From Calycina herbarum (taxonomy: Eukaryota; Ascomycota; Leotiomycetes; Helotiales; Pezizellaceae): DNA of 44,372 nt. This document shows, piece after piece, positions 31,801 through 41,650 of this stretch. Where the stretch lies: the NCBI GenBank assembly GCA_001414485.1, contig LLEY01000299.1, forward strand, positions 1 through 44,372. Direction: 5' to 3'. The translations under genes and the position numbers were made by a program. Position 1 is the first letter of the stretch, and each line of letters starts with the position of its first letter. Below the pieces are notes generated by a model. It was given only the letters and a program-made list of their open reading frames with translations. It did no database searches and was not told where the DNA came from.

Positions 31801-32482
31801 ATTATATTAACTAAAGGTTATTATTTAAGCCTTCTAATTAATATCTAGATTATGTTCCTTAATCTATAGTATACTAAGTATCGCTTCTTTACTTCCTATT
31901 TTAATAATATCGAATTATATATCTAAGTAGTATTCTTTAATAGTAATATTTATTAGAATAGTTTACTAGTTAATAATTCTATCCTAGTATATAACGTCTG
32001 TTCTATTAACTACTCCTAAGTAGTATAGTCTTATGCCTTTAATCGGGACGTTTAGCTTCTTCTAAGCTATTAGGGAAAGGAAATTACCTATTACTCCTAA
32101 ATTAATCAATACTTAGAGTTCCTTTCCTCTTATCTTCGCTATTACTATAAGTTGATTTTCTCTAGAGGTAGCGTTTAATTCTCTAGTTGTTAGTTAGTAG
32201 AGTTCTCTCTATACTAACTCTGTTTCTTAATCTATGTCGTATTCGTTTATCTCTTAGAAGATTATACTAAATAATTTTCTACTTCTTAGTTCCTAAAATA
32301 TTACCCTGACTTTTCCGATTAAAGCGACTATAGTATACTAGCCTCCTATTTCTAGTATAGCTTCCTCGCTATTAGGTAGCGTACTTAAAAAACTGGGTTT
32401 AAGGTGTCTTATAAAGTCGTTAGAACCCTGCTATTACTATAAGCTGGTTTCTTCCTATATATCTACGACTATCTAAATATCT
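28840..32482 (-). pseudogene. Gypsy-2 pol (protease end to chromodomain), RIP-mutated
   Basis: Minus strand; matches Gypsy-1b pol almost base for base apart from transitions: protease near 32360-32060, reverse transcriptase with Tyr-Leu-Asp-Asn around 31110-31090, RNase H near 30560-30520, integrase about 30120-29300 and chromodomain about 29000-28880. RIP-type stops are dense. It is cut at 32482 by Copia-B1 and continues at 37927. Boundaries of individual domains are by comparison with the other two copies. Confidence 0.85.
32478..32482. repeat. Left target-site duplication of Copia-B1 (TATCT)
   Basis: TATCT recurs at 37922-37926. Removing the insert plus one copy restores the reading seen at about 13075-13095 in Gypsy-1b. 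Confidence 0.93.
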
Positions 32483-32674
32483 TATAATAATATATTAGTA
32501 TCTAGTATACTTAGACATAAGTGCTTAAGTGTATATAGACCTAAAAGTTAAGCTTAGTCAGAATACTACGTAACCTCGCGGTTCTGATATGTCTAGAGCA
32601 CTCTAGAGCAACGCGTTAAGTTTTGTATATTAATTACATATACTTCCGCATGCGTATTCCGTTTACGGAAGTGG

Positions 32675-32955
32675 CGTTTTGTGGCGTATGCCGTATACGT
32701 ATATATAAAGAGTCCTTTGTACACCGTATGCGTATTCCGTATACGTATATATAAAGAGTCCTTTGTACACCGTATGCGTATTCCGTATACGTATATATAA
32801 AGAGTCCTTTGTACACCGTATACGTATTCCGAATGCGTATATACAAAGAGTCCTTTGTACACCGCATCCGTATTCCGTATACGTATATACAAAGAGTCCT
32901 TTGTACACCGCATACGTATTCCGTATACGTATATACAAAGAGTCCTTTATACACA
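32675..32955 (+). repeat. 46-bp tandem array in the Copia-B1 5' LTR (six units)
   Basis: The ACAC marker recurs at 32721, 32767, 32813, 32859, 32905 and 32951, exactly 46 bp apart. Each unit holds CGTATACG-like palindromes and the inverted pair ACAAAG...CTTTGT with a 4-nt loop (RIP-changed to ATAAAG in some units). The long Tyr/Arg-rich ORFs here on both strands are by-products of the repeat. Confidence 0.92.
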
Positions 32956-32989
32956 TGTGTATATAACTAGGTCCTAGGACGTCTACCTA

Positions 32990-33030
32990 GGATACACACA
33001 CATACACACACACACATATACATATAATTT
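32990..33030. repeat. CA microsatellite in the Copia-B1 LTR
   Basis: Alternating CA/TA run. It retains many CpA dinucleotides although CpA is the RIP target. The 3' LTR has a longer version at about 37813-37870. Confidence 0.8.
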
Positions 33031-33077
33031 ATACCCTTGACTTCTGCCTTCTGCCCTCTTGCGTGACTATTTTCACA

Positions 33078-33090
33078 TGGTAGCAATGCC
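33078..33090 (+). other. Primer binding site of Copia-B1
   Basis: TGGTAGCAATGCC directly follows the LTR. TGGTAGC fits the 3' end of an initiator-Met tRNA as used by Ty1-type elements; the remaining bases I cannot match from memory. The gag start codon at 33086 lies inside this site. Confidence 0.55.
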
Positions 33091-36000
33091 GACTCTCGAC
33101 AAAGTCACAATATAGAAGCTTAAAGGCTCTGTCAACTATGAAGTCTGGGCTATACGTACCAAGGCCTTCCTTACTAAGGAAGGACAACTTGAGTATATTA
33201 TGTCGTTCATCGAAGGCGATATAAACCAAGACCTTAAGGCATTAAGTAATATACAATTACTTGTAGAAGATAGGCCTCTTCTATAAATCTAAGATAAACT
33301 TAATGCTAAAGAGGCTTGGGATACACTTAAGAACCTATATAGCCCTAAAGGATTCTCATCAGAATTCCTGCTTTGTAGAGAATTCTTTAATACCTCTTTA
33401 GATAAATACTCTTCTATGGAAGAATATCTAAATAAGGTTAAATACCTTAGTAATCAACTTAAAGCTAAGAGTATAGAACTCCCTCGACAAGTAGTTATAG
33501 CTTGGGTTCTTAATAACCTAAGCAAGGACTACGAAAGCATTATATCTAATATAACGCAATCTCTTTGAAACGATATAGACTCCTATACTATAGAGAATCT
33601 ATTCTCGAATCTTATAGACGAGTCTAAACGACAAGAGTCTAAGGAAGAAGAAGTGTTTATAAGCCCTACTTATAAGAAGGGCTATAAAGGGAAGAAACCT
33701 TACAAAGTTACAAAAGGTAGATACTATAACTATTGTAAACAAACCACACACCTTATAGACGAGTGCTATTATCTACACCCCTCGAAGGCTCCTAAACACT
33801 TTAAGTTTAAGAGAGGAACACTTAGGTCTAGCCCTAAGGAGAATATAAGAGAAGAGAAGAGCCCTCGAGAGATAAGGGATAATAACGTTAATATTATGTT
33901 TATAAATCTCGACTATAATAATACACAAATCGCCGATAATAAGGACGATGATATTAGTCTAGATAATCTAGACTTTAAGGTAAATAATAACCAGAACATA
34001 AATAACTCTACTAATAAGAGTATAGATACCTATAACCCCTTATTAAATAACAAAAGTACTATTATAAGTATAAATAACAAGATTAAAAAGGTATTTACTA
34101 CTTACTCTAGCCCTACTATAATAGATAATAAAACTAAATTTATACTAGACACAGCTACTATAAAACATATAATATCTAATAAAGAATATTTTATAGACTA
34201 TAGAACTAGTAACAAGTTAGTTAAGTGGGGAGAAGCTAGGACTATTAGTATTAAGGGAGTTGGTTCTATTTATATTAGGTTTAGAGATAATAATAATAAA
34301 TGCTTTTTACTTAAGAACTGTTTATATATGCCTAAACTAGGGTATAATCTAATTAGTCAAAGTGAACTAATAAACTCATATACTATATTTACCTCTAATA
34401 ATTGTTATATTAAAAATAATAAAACAAATAACCTTATAACTAAGGGATATAAGATAAATAACTTATACTACCTAGATATTATATCTCTAAGATATAATAA
34501 AGATAATAACTATATAATACTTAATACTATTAACAATAAAAATAAAACTTATAATATAATAAATAAGCTAACTTTACATAGGAGATTAGGACATGTTAGT
34601 CTACAAGTATTAAATAAAATTATTAATACTACAAAAGGTTATAATAATTTAATCTCTAATAAAGAGATAGATAATAGCATTATTAACTACGAGGTATATC
34701 TCCGAGGTAAATTTACTAATAAGATTAATAGATTAATAAGCAGTAGAGAGTTTACTCTACTAGAAAAGGTTAGTAGCGACCTATACAGTCCTATTAAGCC
34801 TATAACTTATAATAACTATAAGTACTTTATAACCTTCCTATATAAATACTCTAGATTCTTAGAAGTTAAATTACTTAAGACTAAGAGCGAGGCCTTTAAT
34901 GCCTTTAAAGAGTTTAAAAATAGAGAAGAGAATAATATAAATAATAAGCATATAAGAATATATAGTACTAATAACGGTATAGAATTTATTAATAATAAAT
35001 TTAATATCTACTTAAAAGAACATAGAATAATATACTAATTATCCCCTATTTATATACTAGAATCAAACAGACTAGTAGAAATAATAAATAGAACTATACT
35101 TAATAAGGTTAGATGTCTATTATATAACGCTAATTTACTATTTATATTCTGGGAGGAAGCTGTACTAACAGCCACTTATCTATATAATAGAACTCCTTAC
35201 TCTAAACTAGAGTATAAAACGCCTTATAAACTTAAATATAAGCAAGAGCCGTATATAGGTAATATAAAGACCTTTAGCTCTATAGCTTATTATAAAAATA
35301 AGTATACTAGTTTAAAGAAACTAGATAAAAAGGCGAATAAGGCTATACTACTAGGCTTTAATGAAAACTTATATAAAGTATATAATATTATACTTAAAAA
35401 ACCTTTATAGGTTAGAGATATATATATAATTAAAAATAAGTTTTTAGATACTAAGTATAACTTAGATAATAATACATCTAATATAGATACTAACCTCTTA
35501 GAGGACTATAACGATACTGATATTAAAAACACTAAGCTCGACGCGCTAGATATAAATAAGCTAGACGTAGTATATATAAATAATAAACCCGACGAGTTAG
35601 ACGTAAATAATATTAGAAATAATAATCTTAAATATATAGATGATCTAGATGAACTAGCACTAGTAGCTAATATTAATAATGAGCCTACTAGCTATAAAGA
35701 AGCTATATCTAATACTAATAGTATAGAATAGATTAAAGCTATGGAATTAGAAGTAAATGAACTAGAATCCTAGAAAACTTGGGATCTAGTAGACTTACCT
35801 AATAATAGAACCTCTCTAAAGGGAAAATGGGTATATAAAATAAAGATAGACCTTAATAATAATATAATTAAGTATAAGGTAAGATAGGTAGTTTAAGGCT
35901 TTAATTAAATTATAGGTATAGATTACCTAGAGACCTTTTCTACTATATGTAGACCCGAGACTTATAGACTAGTATTCCTACTAGTAGTATTAAATAAATG

Positions 36001-37249
36001 GAGTCTATATTAATATAATATAAAGAACGCCTTTATACATACTAAAATAGATAAAGATATCTATGTTATACAGCCTATAGGCTTTGAAAGGAATAATACT
36101 AGTAAGGTTTGTAAGCTTAATAAAGCCTTATATAGTTTAAAACAGAGCCCTAGACTATGGTATAAATATCTACTAGATATATATACTAAAATAGGATTCA
36201 TAGTCCTACCCTTCAATAAAGGTATCTTTATAAATAAGGAAACTAAGGTTATTATTATATACTATGTTAATGACCTTATTATAACAGGGCCTAATAAGCT
36301 TAATATAGATAAAGTAATATCTAGTATAAGTAAAGTATTAAAATTACAATATCTAGGGCTTATAAACCAGTTCTTAGGCATGGAAATAAAGCATGATATT
36401 AATAACTAAGTACTTACTATAAATTAAAATAAATACTTAGCTAATATAAAAGCTAAGTTTAATAAGTCTAATTTAACTCCTATAGCTACTCCTATAGAAC
36501 TAGGGGTAAAATTAGACAAAAATGAAGATTAGGCTACTAAAGAAGATATAAATATATATTAATAAGAAATAGGGTCTCTAATATATCTTAGTACTAAAAC
36601 TAGACCCGATATTACTCACTCGATTAATAGATGTGCTAGATTTATGGCTAATCCTAGTACATATTACTTTAGAGCCTTAAATAGAGTATAGAAATACCTA
36701 AATCATAAACCTAGATTAGGACTATACTATAGTAATATAGATAATTAGCTAGAAGCTATCCTAAACCTAAAGGCCTTTACTGATGCCGATTAGGGAGGAG
36801 ATATAATAAGTTAGAAGAGTACTAGCGGCTATACTACTTTTATAAGAGGCTGTATTATTAGCTGGAATACGACTTTATAAAAGACTATAGCTTTGTCTAG
36901 CTGTGAAGCTAAATATATGTCTTATAAAGAAGTTATAAAAGAAATTATCTATTTAAATAACTTAGTAGAATATTTTAATAATCTTATATACTCTAATAAT
37001 AATACTACTATTCCGATTCTGTTAATAGATAGTGAATCAGCTTTGAAATTAGCTAATAATCCTGAATTTTATAAAAGAAGTAAATATATAGATATTATAT
37101 ATTACTTTATAAGAGACGCTATAACTAGTAACTAAGTAAGGCTTATATATGTAGGTATAAAAGACTAAATAGCCGATGGCTTTATAAAAGGACTAGATAA
37201 AGTAAAGTATGATAAGTTTATTACTACTTTAAATCTTTGTCTAAGTTAA
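33086..37249 (+). pseudogene. Copia-B1 gag-pol polyprotein, RIP-mutated
   Basis: One frame of 1,388 codons from ATG at 33086 to TAA at 37247-37249, with no frameshift. Gag is well preserved; its knuckle at about 33726-33780 has Tyr for the first Cys, then Cys, His and Cys. Integrase zinc part His-Arg-Arg-Leu-Gly-His near 34576-34600. Reverse transcriptase Tyr-Tyr-Val-Asn-Asp-Leu near 36262 (YVDD before RIP), followed by Lys-Thr-Arg-Pro-Asp-Ile-Thr-His near 36597. RNase H starts near 36770, with Ser-Ser-Cys-Glu-Ala-Lys-Tyr near 36895 and Lys-Arg-Ser-Lys-Tyr-Ile-Asp-Ile near 37077. Most internal stops are TAG/TAA at Gln or Trp positions; one TGA near 33567 fits CGA to TGA. Copia-B2 keeps Gln at 37132-equivalent where this copy has TAA, direct support for RIP. 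Confidence 0.93.
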
Positions 37250-37290
37250 TTTATATATAAGCTAAATATAGTACAAGTATATATCTATCT

Positions 37291-37300
37291 TATAGGGGAA
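37291..37300 (+). other. Polypurine tract of Copia-B1
   Basis: TATAGGGGAA directly precedes the 3' LTR. The complement occupies the same place in Copia-B2 (42272-42281). Confidence 0.6.
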
Positions 37301-37921
37301 TATAATAATATATTAGTATCTAGTATACTTAGATATAAGTACTTAAGTATATATAGACCTAAAAGTTAAGCTTAGTCAGAATACCACGTAACCTCGCGGT
37401 TCTGATATGTCTAGAGCACTCTAGAGCAACGCGTTAAGTTTTATATATTAATTACATATACTTCTGCATACGTATTCCGTTTACGGAAGTGGCGTTTTGT
37501 AGCGTATGTCGTATACGTATATATAAAGAGTCCTTTGTACACCGTATACGTATTCCGCATACGTATATATAAAGAGTCCTTTGTACACCGTATGCGTATT
37601 CCGTATACGTATATATAAAGAGTCCTTTGTACACCGTATACGTATTCCGAATACGTATATACAAAGAGTTCTTTGTACACCGTATCCGTATTCCGTATAC
37701 GTATATATAAAGAGTCCTTTGTACACCGTATACGTATTCCGTATACGTATATACAAAGAGTCCTTTATATATATGTATATATAACTAGGTCCTGGGACGT
37801 CTACCCAGGATATACACACATACACACATACACATACACACACACATATATACACACACATATACACATAATTTATACTCTTGACTTCTGCCTTCTGCCC
37901 TCTTGCGTAACTATTTTCACA
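37301..37921 (+). repeat. 3' LTR of Copia-B1 (621 bp)
   Basis: The same ends as the 5' LTR. Six 46-bp units lie at about 37495-37775, and a longer CA/TA microsatellite at about 37813-37870. It is followed by TATCT and by Gypsy-2 sequence. Confidence 0.92.
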
Positions 37922-37926
37922 TATCT
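37922..37926. repeat. Right target-site duplication of Copia-B1 (TATCT)
   Basis: Matches 32478-32482; Gypsy-2 resumes here. Confidence 0.93.
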
Positions 37927-39469
37927 CCTATCTTAGGTATACTAGATAGCTCGCTAAATACTACTTATTTTAGTCTAGATTCTTTAAATTTAATAGTTTC
38001 CCTTCTAGTAATAAGGCTTACTAAAGTTATTCTATCTCGTTTATTCTAAACTATTTTATAAGTAGTTAAAATAGTAGGGTTAATTCCTTAAATAGAATAT
38101 AGGCTCTAGAAATTAGGTTTCTAGTTTTCTATATATACCTATCTATTCTCTTTTTTAAAGGTTCTAATAAATACCTATATTTCGCTTTATTTAGGCTTAT
38201 ATATTCCTAGATCTACTTCTAACGAGTTAGATATCGATTCCGATAACTCTAACGAACTTATTAATAGTAGTGATTTATATTCCATCTAAAGAGGCGATTT
38301 ATAATCCATTTCTAACTGTGTATCGTAATATTCTTTAAGTAATAGATCTCTATTATTATTAGTGTCCTATACCTTACTAACTTATGACTCGATTCCTTCG
38401 CTTAGCTGTAAGTATATAGCGTCTGCCGTTGTATCTGTAGCGTCTGTTTTAATTTATATGTTATAACCTCTAGCCTCGAGTTCTTCGTCCGTAAGTTCGA
38501 TTTTTTCTAGTAAAGCTACTTCTTTTTAGATAGTAGTAAAGCTACTTCTTTTTAGATAGTAGTATTAGCTTGTTTCCCTTTAGAGTCTTTCTTCTTACTA
38601 TACTTATTTGCTCTATAGCTGGGAAGACTATAGTTATAATATAAGTTCTACTCGCGTTAACGATTTTGCTCTTTCTAGGATAGTCCTCCTCTTTAGGAGT
38701 TTTCTTTCTTAGATTCCTTCCCTAGAACCTATGATTTCTAGGTAGTATTAATTTCTATAGAGTCTCTATAATCTTTTCGTCTACCCTTTCTATGTTAGTA
38801 ACTATAACTTCCTTTCTTTTCTAGATTCCTTTTATAAATATAGTTATTAATCCTAATTATGTTATTCGTTAATTTATTTAACGTGTCTAGAAAATCCTCT
38901 TACGTGAGTTCATCCTTTACGTTGTTCTTAAGTCTACGATAGAATTGTTTATATAATGCTTCGTTGTTCTATCCTATCTATATAGAGTACTATTAAAATT
39001 ATAAGGTATATTTAGTAGCTAACCCTTTTTGCCTAAGTATATATAAAGCTCTAACTACCTTCTTTTTTATATTAATATCCTTAAAAGCCTAGTTGATTCT
39101 ATTCCTAAACCCTTGAACATTTTTGAATAAATCCCTTATCTTCTTAGATATTTAAAGAGAGACTTTTCCTTTAGCTGTTTTATTTACCTAGTAATCCTCT
39201 AGGTATAGTTCTAACTAGTTATAAGCTGCCTCTTTAAGATAGGTAGACAACTATATAACCTGGTTAGTTTTATTTCTAAACTAAGTATAATAAAAGTTTA
39301 AGTAGAGGGAAGCTTTTATTAAAAACTCGGCTAGTTTCTTAGGCGAGCTATCGAACAGCTTTAGAAGAGGAAGTTTTACTTCCTCTCGAAGAGTAGTGAC
39401 TAGTGTAACTGGGGGGTCCACAGCTGGCTTTGGTAGGGTAGTTCTCAGAGTAGAAGAGGTTGCTAACAT
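37927..39469 (-). pseudogene. Gypsy-2 gag and protease start, RIP-mutated
   Basis: Starts with ATG at 39469. The first 62 codons are open (to 39281) and match the Gypsy-1b Gag N-terminus, including Leu-Lys-Leu-Phe-Asp-Ser-Ser-Pro-Lys-Lys-Leu. Then RIP-type stops appear. The knuckle region lies near 38650-38600. A 26-bp tandem duplication at 38511-38562 shifts the frame relative to the other copies. It continues into pol beyond the Copia-B1 insertion. Confidence 0.85.
38511..38562. repeat. 26-bp tandem duplication inside Gypsy-2
   Basis: TAAAGCTACTTCTTTTTAGA plus TAGTAG occurs twice in direct succession; Gypsy-1b has it once near 13670-13695. Twenty-six is not a multiple of three, so the gag-pol frame is disrupted. 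Confidence 0.9.
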
Positions 39470-39503
39470 AGTAGCGATCTTACTTCTAAGCAGGTGCTTA
39501 AAG

Positions 39504-39967
39504 TATAACGAAACTCTAACGAACTAAATAAAGATAACTAAGTCTCGAAGGTTAGTATATAGTAAGAAGTATAAATACGCCGGGTTGTTTACTTAGAAGT
39601 AAACTCGTTACTTATATCAAAGATATTAAACAAGATAATAAGATTAATAACTAAAGTTAAGCACGAAGCTCCTATCTAATAGCAGACGTGCCAGTCTTAT
39701 ATAGAACCTTCGTTTCCTAAGTACGTCGCTTACATCGCTCGCGTCGCTCGCGTCGCTCGCGATTAAGGCGATTAGAGCGATGTAGGCGATCACGTTACAT
39801 AACCCCACGTGACTTCCAACATTACTATAATAGTGAGATCCTGAAATCCCTAATATCCTTCTACATTACTGATTTCCTCCTATGTTACTTTCCTTTCCCG
39901 GATATTATACCTTATCCTATTAGAACGCCGTCTAGACTACTTACCACGTATACCGTGATTCGTAACA
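39504..39967 (-). repeat. 5' LTR of Gypsy-2 (464 bp)
   Basis: Starts TATAACGAAACTC and ends GATTCGTAACA on the plus strand. It contains CGTCGCTCG-type repeats and the facing GCGATG arm at about 39722-39792; less mutated here than in the 3' LTR. Confidence 0.92.
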
Positions 39968-40086
39968 TCTCTTCTAAGAAGCGGATTCTACTTTATACAA
40001 CTATATAACTATACGTAAGCTTACGATTCCGAGAACCGCGATATATATAGTTAGTTTTTCTAATCTACGCGCGCGACACTAATCAG
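39968..40086 (-). other. Copia-A 5' leader remnant, starting with the right TCTCT duplication
   Basis: The first five bases complete the Gypsy-2 duplication. The remaining 114 bp join Copia-A leader to its 5' LTR. A primer binding site should lie next to 40086, but I do not recognise the matching tRNA. Confidence 0.6.
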
Positions 40087-40235
40087 TGTTAATATAACTT
40101 AGTAGCTAATAGTATAATATAAAAAGAGTATATTATCGTTCGTATATATAGAGTAAAGTAAGCTGCTCTGTCTACTTAAATAGACCTTAAGTAAGAAGGT
40201 TACGTAGAGTGCTATTTACTCTAATTATACCGACA
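40087..40235 (-). repeat. 5' LTR of Copia-A (149 bp)
   Basis: Starts TGTTAATATAAC and ends TATACCGACA on the plus strand, an intact TG...CA. Nearly identical to 16857-17005; followed by CTTAG (40236-40240). Confidence 0.9.
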
Positions 40236-40240
40236 CTTAG
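40236..40240. repeat. Right target-site duplication of Copia-A (CTTAG)
   Basis: Matches 16852-16856. Confidence 0.88.
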
Positions 40241-40570
40241 TATACTTAGTATATCTAGTATAAAGCTATTCTATTACTACTTAAAAGTTTTTTATTCTAT
40301 ATCTAGTAAATAAAAAAAGTAAAAACTACTATTATATAATTAAGATTTTACTTTTAAATTATCTTTTTACTTATATTTTAAAAATAGTAATAAAAAGAGT
40401 AAATAGAAGTATAATAATTTATCTTTAGAAATTTAAGTAAGTTTTTAAAATACTATAGCTTTACTTTTTATAACGTAGTTTATTATCGAGTAGTATATAT
40501 TATCGAGTAGCGTACTTTTCTCTACTCTACTATTTACTAACTTTAAGACGCGTTTTCTCTATAACTAAGT
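40241..40570. other. AT-rich noncoding stretch
   Basis: No gene is seen. It continues the pre-insertion sequence left of Copia-A (short TATACTTAGTATA words) and leads into the DNA-transposon relic. Terminal inverted repeats of that transposon could not be identified. Confidence 0.5.
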
Positions 40571-41650
40571 ATAGAAGTTTATACTTAAGAAGTACGAATT
40601 ACCTTAGCTATTAAGGCTATCCGAACGTCTAAAAAACTTAGTCGTCGCTCTACTACGAAAATCTACAAAGTCTCTAAAATAATACTACGATACCGAATAG
40701 CTAGCTAAACTCCTTGTTCTAAAACTAGACCTAATCGTTATAAATTAAACAAACTAGAGAAGGAAACGATTATTTAATATATACTTAATCTAGATATAAG
40801 AGGATTTACGCCCCGGCTTACTAATATTAAAGATATAGCGAATTATATTCTTAAATTACGAGAAGAGAAACGCGTTAGAAAGCTCTAAGTATATCGATTT
40901 ATATAACGTTAACTAGAGTTAAAGACGTGTTTTAATCGCGTTTACGACTTTTAAAGAGCCTTATACGAAGATCCTAAGCTAATTAGAGCGTAGTTTCAAC
41001 TAGTATAGAATATATAAGTAAAATATAGAATCTAGAACTACGATTTCTATAACTTCGATAAGATAGGCTTTATAATAGGTATAATTTTCTTAACTATAGT
41101 CGTTACTTACGTAGATTAACATAGTAGAGATAAGGTAGTTTAGCTAGGAAATTAGAAATAAGCTATAGTAATTATTTATATTAATAGTAAAAGAAGAAGT
41201 ATTTCTCCGTTTTTAGTTATAAAGAGAAAATATTACCTCTCTAGCTAGTATACTAAAGAAGGCCTCCTCGACGATTAGGTTATTAAAACAACTAGTAATA
41301 GATAGACGAATAACGAGACAGGTCTAGAATAGCTTTAATACTTCGATAAATATACTCGTAGTTATATAAAAGAGCTATATTAGATACTTGTTCTTAATAG
41401 ATATTATAATAGAACTATTAGGAATTAATCGGAATAATCGGAATTAGAATTACCGAGTCTACGTACTAAATAGGATATAATATAGATGTTGGTTTAGGAT
41501 TTAGAAAAGCTAGATAGCTTCTAGACTTACTATTGTCTAAACCTCTTATAAATAGCTGCTTCCTCTCTATTAGGAAAGACTAATTTAGTCTTTTCCTTTA
41601 TATTAGAGCCTAGTATTCGGATATGTTATTCTATCGAACGTACTTCTATA
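40571..41650 (+). pseudogene. Fot1/pogo-like DDE transposase relic
   Basis: Plus strand from about 40571 (start codon ATA) in one frame. The N-terminal part (codons about 8-60) looks like a psq-type helix-turn-helix. The next part, Gly-Phe-Thr-Pro-Arg-Leu...Asn-Tyr-Ile-Leu and Arg-Val-Tyr-Asp-Phe, resembles a CENP-B/Tc5 DNA-binding domain. The DDE core shows Tyr-Asn-Phe-Asp at 41048-41059 (first catalytic Asp kept) and Leu-Val-Leu-Asn at 41387-41398 (second Asp changed to Asn by RIP). Ser-Pro-Phe-Leu-Val and Asn-Glu-Thr-Gly-Leu-Glu motifs fit pogo-family transposases. Stops are mainly RIP-type. After about 41400 the sequence no longer fits the expected continuation, so a deletion is likely, and Copia-B2 follows at 41651. 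Function in life: cut-and-paste transposition. Confidence 0.75.

Larger units (their letters stand above)
32483..33077 (+). repeat. 5' LTR of Copia-B1 (595 bp)
   Basis: Starts TATAATAATATATT (TG changed to TA by RIP) and ends TTTTCACA. It contains the 46-bp tandem array and a CA microsatellite. It is shorter than the 3' LTR (621 bp), partly because of microsatellite length. Confidence 0.92.
32483..37921 (+). mobile_element. Copia-B1: Ty1/Copia element nested in Gypsy-2
   Basis: LTRs 32483-33077 and 37301-37921, TATCT duplications, and a single long gag-pol frame between them (5.4 kb in total). It is less RIP-mutated than its host: many CpA dinucleotides survive, especially in gag, and a 461-codon open stretch remains (33653-35038). 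It is the innermost of three levels (Copia-A, Gypsy-2, Copia-B1). A second copy in opposite orientation starts at 41651. Confidence 0.94.
27722..39967 (-). mobile_element. Gypsy-2: Ty3/Gypsy chromovirus subfamily nested in the Copia-A leader
   Basis: 464-bp LTRs at 39504-39967 (5') and 27722-28185 (3'), TCTCT duplications, minus orientation; about 6.8 kb after removing Copia-B1. Gag, pol and chromodomain parts match Gypsy-1b closely apart from transitions. The middle of the LTR and the antisense ORF differ strongly, so it is a distinct subfamily. RIP-type stops fill the pol frame, and a 26-bp tandem duplication shifts it near 38511. Confidence 0.92.
16857..40235 (-). mobile_element. Copia-A: Ty1/Copia LTR retrotransposon with two nested insertions
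   Basis: Short 149-bp LTRs at 16857-17005 (3') and 40087-40235 (5') flanked by CTTAG duplications. Its parts are 16857-19797, 25000-27721 and 39973-40235, roughly 5.9 kb once the LINE and Gypsy-2 (with Copia-B1) are removed. Read on the minus strand it has gag with CCHC, an Asp-Thr-Gly protease, integrase, reverse transcriptase and a Copia-type RNase H, in the order typical of Ty1/Copia (integrase before RT). It is heavily RIP-mutated and non-functional. It is the oldest dated insertion of the right half, because everything else there lies inside it. Confidence 0.9.

Noticed and set aside
32675..32955. Regularly spaced repeats resembling a CRISPR array
   Set aside because: The units are contiguous 46-bp direct repeats with no unique spacers, they lie inside LTRs, and the context is eukaryotic.
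32593..32966. Several overlapping 67-106 aa Tyr/Arg-rich ORFs on both strands
   Set aside because: They are translations of the 46-bp tandem array in a Copia-B LTR; they occur in several frames of both strands and recur at 37441-37936 and 41603-42091.
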